Below, piece by piece: positions 7,892 through 15,065 of a DNA stretch of 47,315 bases. The notes beneath the pieces were generated by a model that ran no database searches, was not told where the DNA came from, and saw only the letters and a program-made list of their open reading frames with translations. Within the stretch, counting starts at the first letter, position 1; each line of letters opens with the position of its first letter. Position numbers and translations under genes: made by a program. This stretch comes from CANNDT01 sp945876205 (GTDB lineage: Bacteria > Acidobacteriota > Vicinamibacteria > Vicinamibacterales > UBA2999): positions 1 through 47,315 of the forward strand of contig CANNDT010000029.1 in the NCBI GenBank assembly GCA_947503365.1, in the 5' to 3' direction.

Positions 7892-8719
7892 TTACGCGCT
7901 GAATTCGACGTCAATCTTGTGCGGAATCAGCCGCTTGTCCCACGCTTCGTCGAACAGGCGCCGCACGGCCTTGCGGCCGCGATCGCCGTATTCGAGCGTG
8001 AGCTCGTTGACATACATCCCCACGAAGCGATCGGCCTTGGCGCGGTCGAGGCCGCGGCCGAATTGAAGCGCGTAGTCGAGCGCCTCCTGCCGGTGGTCGA
8101 GAGCATACGCGATGCTGTCGTGCAGCAGGCGCGAGACCTTCTTGATGACCTCCGGCCCCAGATCGCGGCGAATGACGTTGCCGCCAAGCGGCAGCGGCAG
8201 GCCGCCGGTGCGCTCGTTCCACCATTCGCCGAGGTCGACGATCTTCTTGAGACCTTCGTCCTGGTAGGTCAACTGGCCTTCGTGGATCAGCAGGCCCGCC
8301 GCCACCTCGCCGTTCTTGACCGCGTCCTGGATCTTGTCGAACGGCATCACGACGTAATCGACGTCGGGATCGTAGATCCGCAGCGCCATGAATGACGTGG
8401 TGAGCTCACCTGGCACGGCCACCTTGATGCCCTTGGTGGATGACGGCCCGTCGGTGCGCGCGACCACGATGGGACCGTAGTCGTCGCCCATGCTGGAGCC
8501 GTGCGGCAGGAGCAGGTACTTGTCGGTGAGATACGCGTAGGCGTGAAACGACACGGCGCTGACCTCGTACTTGCCCTGAAACGCCGCCTTGTTCAGCGTC
8601 TCGATATCTGCAAGCACCTGGTCGAACTCGAAGCCGTCGGGCGACACCTTGCCGCTCGCCAGGCCGTAATGCATGAACGCATCGTCTGAATCGGGACTAT
8701 GGGCGACCGTGATTTTCAT
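7892..8719 (-). CDS. mqnD: 1,4-dihydroxy-6-naphthoate synthase
   Basis: Converts cyclic dehypoxanthinyl futalosine to 1,4-dihydroxy-6-naphthoate in the futalosine menaquinone pathway. 275 aa, a periplasmic-binding-protein fold acting in the cytosol. Family signatures: HSPDSDDAFMHYGL at residues 7-20, then SFHAYAYLTDKY and GPIVVAR. The His in IHEGQLTY is the position of the proposed catalytic histidine in the family. It starts at ATG 8719 with no clear Shine-Dalgarno, directly after a low-complexity GCT-rich tract. It precedes the FAH-family gene by 21 bp on the same strand; with mqnE in this window it shows the organism uses the futalosine route. Confidence 0.93.
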   Translation of the reverse strand: MKITVAHSPDSDDAFMHYGLASGKVSPDGFEFDQVLADIETLNKAAFQGKYEVSAVSFHAYAYLTDKYLLLPHGSSMGDDYGPIVVARTDGPSSTKGIKVAVPGELTTSFMALRIYDPDVDYVVMPFDKIQDAVKNGEVAAGLLIHEGQLTYQDEGLKKIVDLGEWWNERTGGLPLPLGGNVIRRDLGPEVIKKVSRLLHDSIAYALDHRQEALDYALQFGRGLDRAKADRFVGMYVNELTLEYGDRGRKAVRRLFDEAWDKRLIPHKIDVEFSA

Positions 8720-8727
8720 AGGGTAGC

Positions 8728-8820
8728 TGGGTTACTGGGTTGCTGGGGCCGGCCAGCATCTTACCAAGCTACCTGCCTAGCTACCACCCCAGCGACCGAG
8801 CTGCCGAGCCACGCAGCTAC
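8728..8820. repeat. low-complexity GCTGGG/AGCTAC tract with inverted arms
   Basis: Intergenic tract built from degenerate copies of GGTAGCTGGG-like and AGCTACC words. Arms GTTGCTGGGG (8739-8748) and CCCCAGCGAC (8787-8796) pair at nine of ten positions. It separates the small secreted protein gene from mqnD and may act as a 3' hairpin for the isc transcript. Looks like slippage-prone filler rather than a coding or binding element. Confidence 0.6.
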
Positions 8821-9176
8821 TTCTTGGAAGCGCGATCGGCCAGCCAGCGCATGAAGGTCGTGAAATCCATGACGGGTGCGCTGAATTCCTTCGGCGTCAT
8901 CATGTTGAGCATTTCTTTGTGCGTGGGGCCGCCGTAGGGGACGGGACCGTTTCGGAGGTTATCGGTTTTGGTAAAGAGCTCGATGGCGGGTGAGCGGCCG
9001 TAGACGTCGATCTGGTAGCGAAGCTGGAGCCCTTCACGGGTTTCCGTGGAGGTGGATTGCTGGAGCTCGCGCTGGATGCGGTGAAGGCTGACAGGCAGGA
9101 GCTTGACGTCGACCTGAGCGTAGGCGGTCGTGGCGACGCCTGTGAGGATCAACGCCGCGAATGCCGTCCACTTCAC
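8817..9176 (-). CDS. small secreted protein of unknown function
   Basis: 119 aa. Residues 1-20 (KWTAFAALILTGVATTAYAQ) form a signal peptide; the mature part has no cysteines and no motif that I recognise. Mid-region LRYQIDVYGRSPAIELFTK and a C-terminal MDFTTFMRWLADRASKK look well folded rather than random. The GTG start at 9176 overlaps the iscX stop codon and has GGAG upstream, so it is co-translated with the isc operon. Such short secreted proteins may be lineage-specific. No function is assigned. Confidence 0.7.
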   Translation of the reverse strand: MKWTAFAALILTGVATTAYAQVDVKLLPVSLHRIQRELQQSTSTETREGLQLRYQIDVYGRSPAIELFTKTDNLRNGPVPYGGPTHKEMLNMMTPKEFSAPVMDFTTFMRWLADRASKK

Positions 9177-9379
9177 CCCTGGTTCTCCTTCCACTCTTCG
9201 TACCAAGCCATCTGGATCGCTTCAAGCTTAGGCTCATTCGAGGTCTTCGGATCGTCGTCGAACCCGTCGAGCTGCAAAACCTTTTCGCGCAGATCGGTAA
9301 AACGCACCGTCAGAGGGTCGGTCTCGGGAAATTTCTCGTACAACCCGATCGCGATGTCTTCCGCGTCCGTCCACATCAT
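9173..9379 (-). CDS. iscX: Fe-S assembly protein IscX
   Basis: Small acidic protein (68 aa) that binds IscS and modulates cluster assembly. The family motif is clear: MWTDAEDIAIGLYEKFPETDP, then VRFTDLREKVLQLDGFDDDP and SNEPKLEAIQMAWYEEW. It overlaps fdx by 4 nt (ATGA) and the following small secreted gene by 4 nt, in the classical last position of the isc operon. Confidence 0.95.
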   Translation of the reverse strand: MMWTDAEDIAIGLYEKFPETDPLTVRFTDLREKVLQLDGFDDDPKTSNEPKLEAIQMAWYEEWKENQG

Positions 9380-9795
9380 GAGCGAACCTCCGCCTCCTTC
9401 TTCTCTTCCTTTACCGGTTCCGGTTGGCCGAGCTGAATGCCGCCGCCCTCCTGGACGTAGTTGCGTGTATACATCGGGAACTCGACGACCACGTCACCCT
9501 TGATGACCGCCTGGCAGCCGAGCCGCGAGGCGGTCGTCAGCTCCCACGCGGTGTCGAGGCGATCGGCCTCGTTGTCTTCCATATCGCTCAGGTTCTGCAT
9601 GCCCTCGCGCACGATCAGGTGACACGTCGTGCACGCGCAGCTTCCGCCGCAGGCGTGCTCGAGATGAATCCCGTTGTTCATCGCGACGTCCAGGAATGAC
9701 TCGGGCAGGCCGTGGCCGTCGTACGGCATCTTGCCGTGCTCGAGCTCCACGGTCGTCCGCGTCTTGTCCTTGTTGATGAATGTAACCTTGGGCAT
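9376..9795 (-). CDS. fdx: 2Fe-2S ferredoxin of the isc system
   Basis: Adrenodoxin-type ferredoxin that supplies electrons for cluster assembly. 139 aa. Cluster ligands are in HACGGSCACTTCHLIV (Cys-x5-Cys-x2-Cys) with the fourth Cys in SRLGCQAV. A charged C-terminal tail of about 20 residues (EPVKEEKKEAEVRS end) is longer than in E. coli Fdx. The ATG at 9795 is preceded by GGAAGG; an in-frame GTG at 9822 is possible but adds non-conserved residues. It overlaps iscX (ATGA) and lies 46 bp after hscA. Confidence 0.95.
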   Translation of the reverse strand: MPKVTFINKDKTRTTVELEHGKMPYDGHGLPESFLDVAMNNGIHLEHACGGSCACTTCHLIVREGMQNLSDMEDNEADRLDTAWELTTASRLGCQAVIKGDVVVEFPMYTRNYVQEGGGIQLGQPEPVKEEKKEAEVRS

Positions 9796-9841
9796 CAGCG
9801 TTCCGACCTTCCCATATTGCACCGCCAGTTGAAACTCGCCA

Positions 9842-11713
9842 CTAGACGTCCTTTACGTTCTTGCCGGCAAGCGCTTCGCGCACGCTTCGGTTCATGACCA
9901 CTTCCGCCAGGTGCCGAGTGGCGTGATTGAGCGCTTCAGTCTTCTGCTGGATCTCGTCGCGACTCGGGGAGGCCATCGCCAGGCGGGCAGCGGCGAGAGC
10001 TTTGACGATGCGGTCGCGCTCTCCGGGTTCGAACGCCTCGGCGGCAATCATGTCGAAGTCGGGCCGGCGCAGCGACTTGTCGGTGGCGTTGATCACCGTC
10101 TCGGCTTCGTTGCGCGCCTCGATCAGGAGCCGCGCCTCGAAGTCGGCCTCCGCATGCTCGAACGACTCGATCAGCATGCGCTCGACTTCCTGGTCGGTCA
10201 GGCCGTACGACGGCTTGACCTCGATCGCCTGTTCGATGCCGGTGCGCAGCTCGCGCGCGCTGACGCTGAGGATGCCGTTGGCGTCGATCTGAAACCGCAC
10301 CTCGATGCGCGGCAGGCCGGCCGGCATCGGCGGAATGGCGCGCAGGCGGAATCGCGCCAGCGAGCGGCAGTCAGTCGCGAGCTCGCGCTCGCCCTGGAGG
10401 ACGTGCACGTCGACTGCTGTCTGGTTGTCGACGCCCGACGTGAACATCTCGCGGCCGCTGGCCGGAATCGTCGAATTGCGCAGGATGATCTTCGACGTCA
10501 CGCCGCCGAGCGTCTCGATGCCGAGCGACAACGGTGTCACATCGAGCAGCAGCATCTCGCGCCGGCCGCTGATCAGGATGTCGGCTTGCACCGCCGCGCC
10601 CAACGCCACTACTTCGTCGGGGTTGAGGTCGCTATGCGGCTGGCGGCCAAAGAGCTCGTGGACCAGGCGGCGGACCAGGGGAATGCGCGTCGAGCCGCCG
10701 ACGAGCACCGCTTCCTCGATGTCCGTGGGTTGCAGACCGGCGTCGGCGAGCGCCTGGCGGCAGGGCTCGAGCGTCCTGTCGATCAGCGGATGAATGATCC
10801 CGTCGAACTCGGCGCGGGTCAGCCGGCGGCGATATCCCGAGGGAATGCCGGGCATCGAGTCGAGCCGAATCTCGGTCTCGGCGGCGTCGGAAAGATCCCA
10901 CTTGGCCTGGATGACCGCTTTGCGGATCGCCTGAACGGTTTCGGGTGTCTCGCGAGCCGTAAAGGCTCGCGCCGCATCCTGTCCAAGCTCGGCGATGACC
11001 AGATCGGTGAGCAGGCGGTCGATATCGTCGCCGCCGAGATGCGTGTCGCCGTTGGTGGCGAGCACCTGGAAGACGCCGTCCTCGACCTTGAGAATCGAGA
11101 TGTCGAAGGTTCCGCCGCCCAGGTCGTAGACCGCGATCGTTCCGCGATTCTTCTTGTCGAGCCCGTAGGCGAGCGACGCGGCGGTCGGCTCGTTGATGAT
11201 CCGCAGGACCTCGAGCCCGGCGAGGCGCCCGGCGTCACGCGTCGCCGTCCGCTGCGCGTCGTTGAAATAGGCGGGCACGGTGATGACCGCACGGTCCACC
11301 TCGAAGTCGAACTCGCCCTGCTCGCGGAAGTGATCCTCGGCGCGGCGCTTCAGCTCTCGCAGGATGAACGCGGAAATCTCGGGCGGGGTGAACTCGCGGC
11401 CGGCGATGCCGATGCGCACCACGCCACCCCGTTCGCCGCCGATCGTGAATGGCAGCAGGCTCGCGTCTTCCTCGACGTCCTCGATGCCGCGGCCCATGAA
11501 TCGCTTTACCGAGTAGACCGTTCGCGACGACGACGTCAGCAGGCGGCGCTGCGCTTCGCGGCCGACGAAAATCGTGCCTTCGTCGCCAATCGAGACGATC
11601 GACGGCACCAGGCCATCGCCGGAGTCATCGCGGATCACGACCGGCACGCCGTCCTTCACGTAGGCGGCGAGACTGTTGGTCGTCCCGAGATCGATTCCGA
11701 TGACCTTGCTCAC
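9842..11713 (-). CDS. hscA: Fe-S assembly chaperone HscA (Hsp70 family)
   Basis: Specialised Hsp70 that, with HscB, releases clusters from IscU. 623 aa. ATPase motifs: IGIDLGTTNSLAA at the N-terminus, AVITVPAYFNDAQRTATRDAG, VYDLGGGTFDIS and LVGGSTRIPLVRRL; the substrate-binding domain follows from about residue 390. GTG start overlapping the hscB stop (GTGA). A palindrome at 10951-10971 encodes ARAFTARE in the ATPase domain, between the GDDIDRLLTDL and IRKAVIQAKWDLSD segments, in a region that tolerates length change in Hsp70s. Confidence 0.95.
   Translation of the reverse strand: MSKVIGIDLGTTNSLAAYVKDGVPVVIRDDSGDGLVPSIVSIGDEGTIFVGREAQRRLLTSSSRTVYSVKRFMGRGIEDVEEDASLLPFTIGGERGGVVRIGIAGREFTPPEISAFILRELKRRAEDHFREQGEFDFEVDRAVITVPAYFNDAQRTATRDAGRLAGLEVLRIINEPTAASLAYGLDKKNRGTIAVYDLGGGTFDISILKVEDGVFQVLATNGDTHLGGDDIDRLLTDLVIAELGQDAARAFTARETPETVQAIRKAVIQAKWDLSDAAETEIRLDSMPGIPSGYRRRLTRAEFDGIIHPLIDRTLEPCRQALADAGLQPTDIEEAVLVGGSTRIPLVRRLVHELFGRQPHSDLNPDEVVALGAAVQADILISGRREMLLLDVTPLSLGIETLGGVTSKIILRNSTIPASGREMFTSGVDNQTAVDVHVLQGERELATDCRSLARFRLRAIPPMPAGLPRIEVRFQIDANGILSVSARELRTGIEQAIEVKPSYGLTDQEVERMLIESFEHAEADFEARLLIEARNEAETVINATDKSLRRPDFDMIAAEAFEPGERDRIVKALAAARLAMASPSRDEIQQKTEALNHATRHLAEVVMNRSVREALAGKNVKDV
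10951..10971. repeat. palindrome, 8-bp arms, GTAAA loop, inside hscA
   Basis: CGCGAGCC-GTAAA-GGCTCGCG. On the coding strand it encodes ARAFTARE. The nagA palindrome at 31821-31841 encodes the same RAFTARE heptapeptide. Confidence 0.8.
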
Positions 11714-12462
11714 GGTTTTGGGCTCTGGGCTGTCGGCTCTGGGCTCTCGGATGACGGCTTCAGGCTCTGAGCCTCTCTCTCGATCCCGGCCAGCAGGTTG
11801 TTGACATAGGTCCGCTCGAGCAGCCGCTCGCGGAGCGTCTCCAGCGTGGACTTACGTGCGGCGGGTTCTCCCTCTGCCTGCGCGTCCCACTTGGCGCTCA
11901 GTTCCTGCACGTCACGTTCATGCTCATCGCGCTTGCGCTCGATCGGCTTGCGCGCTGACGCCAGGCGCGCGGCAAGCGCGGCGGTGTCGGCGCCACCGGC
12001 TTCTCGCAACTCGCGAATCTCGTCGAGCTCCTCGTTGAGCGCGAACACTTCTTCGAGCAGCGCGGGCGGCACCTTCACGGCGCTGTCTTCGTGCCTCGTC
12101 GGCGGCAGGCCCTCGATGGCCAGCAGGTGCTCGATGCGCGACACGGGGTTGCGGAGCGTGCGATACGCGTCGTTCAGGTACGACGACCGCTCGAGGCTCG
12201 CGAGCCGCTCGGCGGGAGCCGCGTTGTAGAAATAATCCGGATGAAACTTGCGGCTCAGATCGCGGAAGCGCTGCTCGAGATCCGCGGCATCCAGGGTCAA
12301 TCGACGCGGCACGCCAAAGAAACTGAAGTAGTCCCCGAACCGCTGCACCGCGAGGATGCGGTTGCACTGCCGGCAGAAGTGCTCGTCGACCGGCGCACCG
12401 GCGCCGCAGTTGCGGCATTCGAGCGTTGACGCGGAGCGAAGGGGAATGGGGTCTGGCGACAT
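11710..12462 (-). CDS. hscB: Fe-S co-chaperone HscB with N-terminal zinc-finger
   Basis: J-domain partner of HscA. 250 aa, longer than E. coli HscB (about 170). Residues 16-36 hold CRNCGAG and CRQCNR, a Cys4 zinc-finger like the one in eukaryotic HSCB. The J-domain follows (DYFSFFGVPRRLTL, HPD in RKFHPDYF), then the helical HSCB-C domain that binds IscU. The last 25 or so residues (SLKPSSESPEPTAQSPKP) are encoded by degenerate repeats of a GGCTCTGGG-like word and are probably not functional. ATG start with no obvious Shine-Dalgarno. Confidence 0.92.
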   Translation of the reverse strand: MSPDPIPLRSASTLECRNCGAGAPVDEHFCRQCNRILAVQRFGDYFSFFGVPRRLTLDAADLEQRFRDLSRKFHPDYFYNAAPAERLASLERSSYLNDAYRTLRNPVSRIEHLLAIEGLPPTRHEDSAVKVPPALLEEVFALNEELDEIRELREAGGADTAALAARLASARKPIERKRDEHERDVQELSAKWDAQAEGEPAARKSTLETLRERLLERTYVNNLLAGIEREAQSLKPSSESPEPTAQSPKP

Positions 12463-12485
12463 TGTAGTAGGCCGTAAGCGGTAGG

Positions 12486-12504
12486 CGGTAGGCAGTCGCT
12501 GCCT
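12486..12504. repeat. hairpin GTAGGCA/TGCCTAC between iscA and hscB
   Basis: Perfect 7-bp arms around a 5-nt loop, embedded in a degenerate run of GTAGGCGGTAGGCAGT-like words. It lies in the 52-bp iscA-hscB gap and could reduce expression of the downstream chaperone genes relative to iscSUA. Confidence 0.5.
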
Positions 12505-12514
12505 ACGTCACACG

Positions 12515-12841
12515 TTATGCGCCGAAGGAACTTCCGCAGCCGCAGGTCTGCTTCGCGTTCGGGTTGTGAAACACGAAGCCCGTGCTCAGAAGCGCCGTGT
12601 CGTAGTCGAGCGTCGTGCCCTGCAGAAAGAGCAAGCTCTTGCGATCGACGTAGAGCTTGGCGCCCTCGGGCCCTTCGAAGACCTCGTCGCCCAGCCGTGC
12701 CTCTTTTTCCCAGGCAAACGTGTAGCTGAGCCCGGAGCAGCCGCCGCCCTTGACCCCCACACGAAGACCACCGTCGCTGATGCCCTGCTTGGCCATCAGC
12801 GATTTGATCTTCTTCGCCGCGCCTTCACTGATCTGAATCAT
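12515..12841 (-). CDS. iscA: A-type Fe-S carrier IscA
   Basis: Iron-sulfur carrier, 108 aa. Conserved cysteines are in GGGCSGLSY and the C-terminal CGCGSSF. The ATG at 12841 gives MIQISEGAAKKI, the usual beginning, and has AGAGGTG upstream; the frame stays open upstream but that part is antisense to iscU. It sits 16 bp after iscU. Confidence 0.95.
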   Translation of the reverse strand: MIQISEGAAKKIKSLMAKQGISDGGLRVGVKGGGCSGLSYTFAWEKEARLGDEVFEGPEGAKLYVDRKSLLFLQGTTLDYDTALLSTGFVFHNPNAKQTCGCGSSFGA

Positions 12842-12857
12842 GGAGACGCACCTCTTG

Positions 12858-13280
12858 TTAAACGCTCGCGCCAGCGCCGACGCTGCTGGTCTTGTCCTGC
12901 GTCTGCTTGCTCTTGTAGTCGGCAATCGCCGCCTTGATCGCATCTTCGGCGAGCACCGAGCAGTGAATCTTCACCGGCGGCAGCGCCAGCTCGGTGACGA
13001 TGTCGGTGTTCTTGATCGCGAGCGCCTGCTCCACGGTCTTGCCCTTGAGCCACTCGGTGGCCAGGCTCGAGCTGGCGATCGCCGATCCGCAGCCGAACGT
13101 CTTGAACTTCGCGTCATCGATCACGCCCGTCACCGGGTTGACCTTGACCTGCAGCTTCATGACGTCGCCGCATTCCGGCGCGCCCACCAGACCCGTGCCG
13201 ACGTTCGCGTCATCTTTCGGCAGCGAACCGACGTTGCGCGGATGCTCGTAGTGATCGATTACCTTGTCTGAATACGCCAT
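12858..13280 (-). CDS. iscU: Fe-S scaffold IscU
   Basis: Scaffold for cluster assembly. 140 aa. Ligand residues: VGAPECGD (first Cys and Asp), FGCGSAIASSS (second Cys), and KIHCSVLAEDAI (third). The HscA-recognised motif, LPPVK, is intact. AGGAG precedes the ATG. C-terminal extension of about 15 residues after the family core. It follows iscS by 9 bp. Confidence 0.96.
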   Translation of the reverse strand: MAYSDKVIDHYEHPRNVGSLPKDDANVGTGLVGAPECGDVMKLQVKVNPVTGVIDDAKFKTFGCGSAIASSSLATEWLKGKTVEQALAIKNTDIVTELALPPVKIHCSVLAEDAIKAAIADYKSKQTQDKTSSVGAGASV

Positions 13281-13289
13281 CGGTTTCTC

Positions 13290-14504
13290 CTAGTGGGTGA
13301 TCCACTGCATTTTAGTGAGGTCGACGCCCTCTTTCACCATCTCATAGAGCGGCGACATCTCGCGCAGCCGTCGCACGACGTTGGTCAGCTTCTCGACCAC
13401 GTAATCGACTTCTTCTTCGGTGCTCCAGCGCCCGAGCCCGAACCGGATCGACGAATGCGCAAGGTCGTCGCCCGCGCCCAGCGCCTTCAATACATATGAC
13501 GGCTCGAGGCTGGCCGAGGTGCACGCCGAGCCGGAGGAGACCGCCACGTCGTTGATACCCATCAGGAGCGACTCGCCTTCGACGTAGGCGAAGCTGATGT
13601 TCAGGTTGTGCGGCAGGCGATGCTCGGTCGAACCATTGATGTAAATCTCGTCGAGACGCTCGTGGAACTTGTCGTTCAGCCGATCGCGCAGCTTGCTGAG
13701 ACGCGCTGATTCGGTCGCCATCTCCGCCTGGCAGATGGCCGCGGCTTTACCCAGACCGACGATACCCGGCACGTTGAGCGTGCCCGACCGCATGCCGCGC
13801 TCGTGGCCGCCGCCGCTGATCTGCTCGGCGAGCAGCACGCGCGGGTTCCGGCGCCGGACGAACAGCGCGCCGACGCCCTTCGGGCCGTACATCTTGTGCG
13901 CGGAGAGCGACAGCAGGTCGACCTTGAGCTGCATCACGTCCACCGGGATCTTGCCGACCGCCTGCACGGCATCGGTGTGGAAGAGGATGCCCTTCTCCTT
14001 CGCGATTGCGCCGATCTCGGCGATCGGCTGCAGCACGCCAATCTCGTTGTTGGCGGTCATGATGGAGATGAGGATGGTCTTGTCGGTGATCGCGTTGCGG
14101 AGATCGTCGAGGCTGATCCGGCCGTCCTTCTGGACGGGGAGGTAGGTGACGCGTGCGCCCTGCTTCTCGAGCTTCTTGCAGGTGTCGATGACCGCCTTGT
14201 GCTCGGTCACGCAGGTGATGATGTGATTGCCCTTCTCGCGGTACATCTCGGCGACGCCCTTGATCGCCAGGTTGTTCGACTCGGTGGCGCCGCTGGTGAA
14301 GATGATCTCCTTCGGGTTCGCGCCAATCAGGTCGGCGACCTGCTTGCGGGCGGTCTCGACCGCCTCTTCGGCGGCCCAGCCAAACGAGTGGTTGCGGCTG
14401 GCGGAGTTACCGAAGTGCTCGGTGAAGTACGGCAGCATCGCGTCGACCACCCGGGGATCCGCGGGCGTCGTCGCGTGATAGTCCATGTAAATCGGAAGCT
14501 TCAT
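13290..14504 (-). CDS. iscS: cysteine desulfurase IscS
   Basis: PLP enzyme that takes sulfur from cysteine and passes it to IscU and other acceptors. 404 aa. N-terminal MKLPIYMDYHATTPADP; PLP lysine in SLSAHKMYGPKG; active-site loop cysteine in SSGSACTSASLEPSYVL; typical IscS-type C-terminus ending PLYEMVKEGVDLTKMQW. The ATG at 14504 has AAGGA 7 nt upstream, lying within the last codons of iscR, so the two are coupled. Upstream genes for protein-based cysteine synthesis could supply its substrate. Confidence 0.97.
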   Translation of the reverse strand: MKLPIYMDYHATTPADPRVVDAMLPYFTEHFGNSASRNHSFGWAAEEAVETARKQVADLIGANPKEIIFTSGATESNNLAIKGVAEMYREKGNHIITCVTEHKAVIDTCKKLEKQGARVTYLPVQKDGRISLDDLRNAITDKTILISIMTANNEIGVLQPIAEIGAIAKEKGILFHTDAVQAVGKIPVDVMQLKVDLLSLSAHKMYGPKGVGALFVRRRNPRVLLAEQISGGGHERGMRSGTLNVPGIVGLGKAAAICQAEMATESARLSKLRDRLNDKFHERLDEIYINGSTEHRLPHNLNISFAYVEGESLLMGINDVAVSSGSACTSASLEPSYVLKALGAGDDLAHSSIRFGLGRWSTEEEVDYVVEKLTNVVRRLREMSPLYEMVKEGVDLTKMQWITH

Positions 14505-14506
14505 CG

Positions 14507-14986
14507 TCAAATCCTTTTGGAGGCGGGCGCTGTAAGGCTGGCCCTGCTCATCACTGCCATCGGGGCCGGCCCTGGCATATCGTTATCGGCCGCCATCTCG
14601 GCAATCGTCACCGTCCCGAGTGTCGCGACAATCCGTTCCTTGATCTGCCACAGCGGATCGCGGATGTTGCACTTGCTGTACTGCTCGCAATCGTGCTTCT
14701 CAGTCGAACAGGCCGTCACCATGAACGGACCGTCGATGGCCTGGATCACGTCGGCGACGGTGATTGCGGCAGAGGGTCGACTGAGCGTGTAGCCACCCCG
14801 CGTGCCCTGCGTGGAGGTCAGAAGGCCGGTGCGCACGAGACGCTGCAGCACCTTCGCCATCAACTCGATCGGGATGTCGAACTGCTCGGCGATCTCACGC
14901 GCGCTGGTCGACGGCTCGCCCATCTTGCGGGCGAGCTGCTTCATCGCCAGGAGGGCATAATCCGCTTTTTTCGACAGCCTCAACAT
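14507..14986 (-). CDS. iscR: Rrf2-family Fe-S regulator IscR
   Basis: Represses the isc operon when it carries a 2Fe-2S cluster. 159 aa. N-terminal winged helix (MLRLSKKADYALLAM; GTRGGYTLSRP wing) and three ligand cysteines in ACSTEKHDCEQYSKCNIRD with spacing C-x6-C-x5-C, close to E. coli IscR (C-x5-C-x5-C). The tail (PMAVMSRASLTAPASKRI) is not conserved. A matching operator lies 10 bp before the start codon, so the gene is autoregulated. Confidence 0.93.
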   Translation of the reverse strand: MLRLSKKADYALLAMKQLARKMGEPSTSAREIAEQFDIPIELMAKVLQRLVRTGLLTSTQGTRGGYTLSRPSAAITVADVIQAIDGPFMVTACSTEKHDCEQYSKCNIRDPLWQIKERIVATLGTVTIAEMAADNDMPGPAPMAVMSRASLTAPASKRI

Positions 14987-14996
14987 GAGTGTTTCT

Positions 14997-15021
14997 AAAT
15001 CCGACTAGTAAAGTCGTATTT
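14997..15021 (-). promoter_or_regulatory. IscR type-1-like operator
   Basis: Dyad AAAT-N-CGACT-N5-AGTCG-N-ATTT, symmetric in all specified positions. It keeps the GACT-N5-AGTC core of the E. coli IscR type-1 site. It overlaps the predicted -10 and transcription start, a position expected for repression. Confidence 0.75.
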
Positions 15022-15046
15022 TATGGTTTCCGAGGAAGCCCGTCAA
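15018..15046 (-). promoter_or_regulatory. isc operon promoter
   Basis: Read on the minus strand: -35 TTGACG (15046-15041), 17-bp spacer, -10 TAAAAT (15023-15018). Near consensus for the housekeeping sigma factor. It lies between the end of the CysO-MoeZ fusion gene and iscR. Confidence 0.75.
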
Positions 15047-15065
15047 GATTTGTCGGATATGCCGC

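Noticed and set aside
9911..11770. 619-codon open frame on the plus strand opposite hscA
   Set aside because: It mirrors hscA, lacks family motifs and is Arg/Ala/Asp-rich as expected for an antisense frame in GC-rich DNA.
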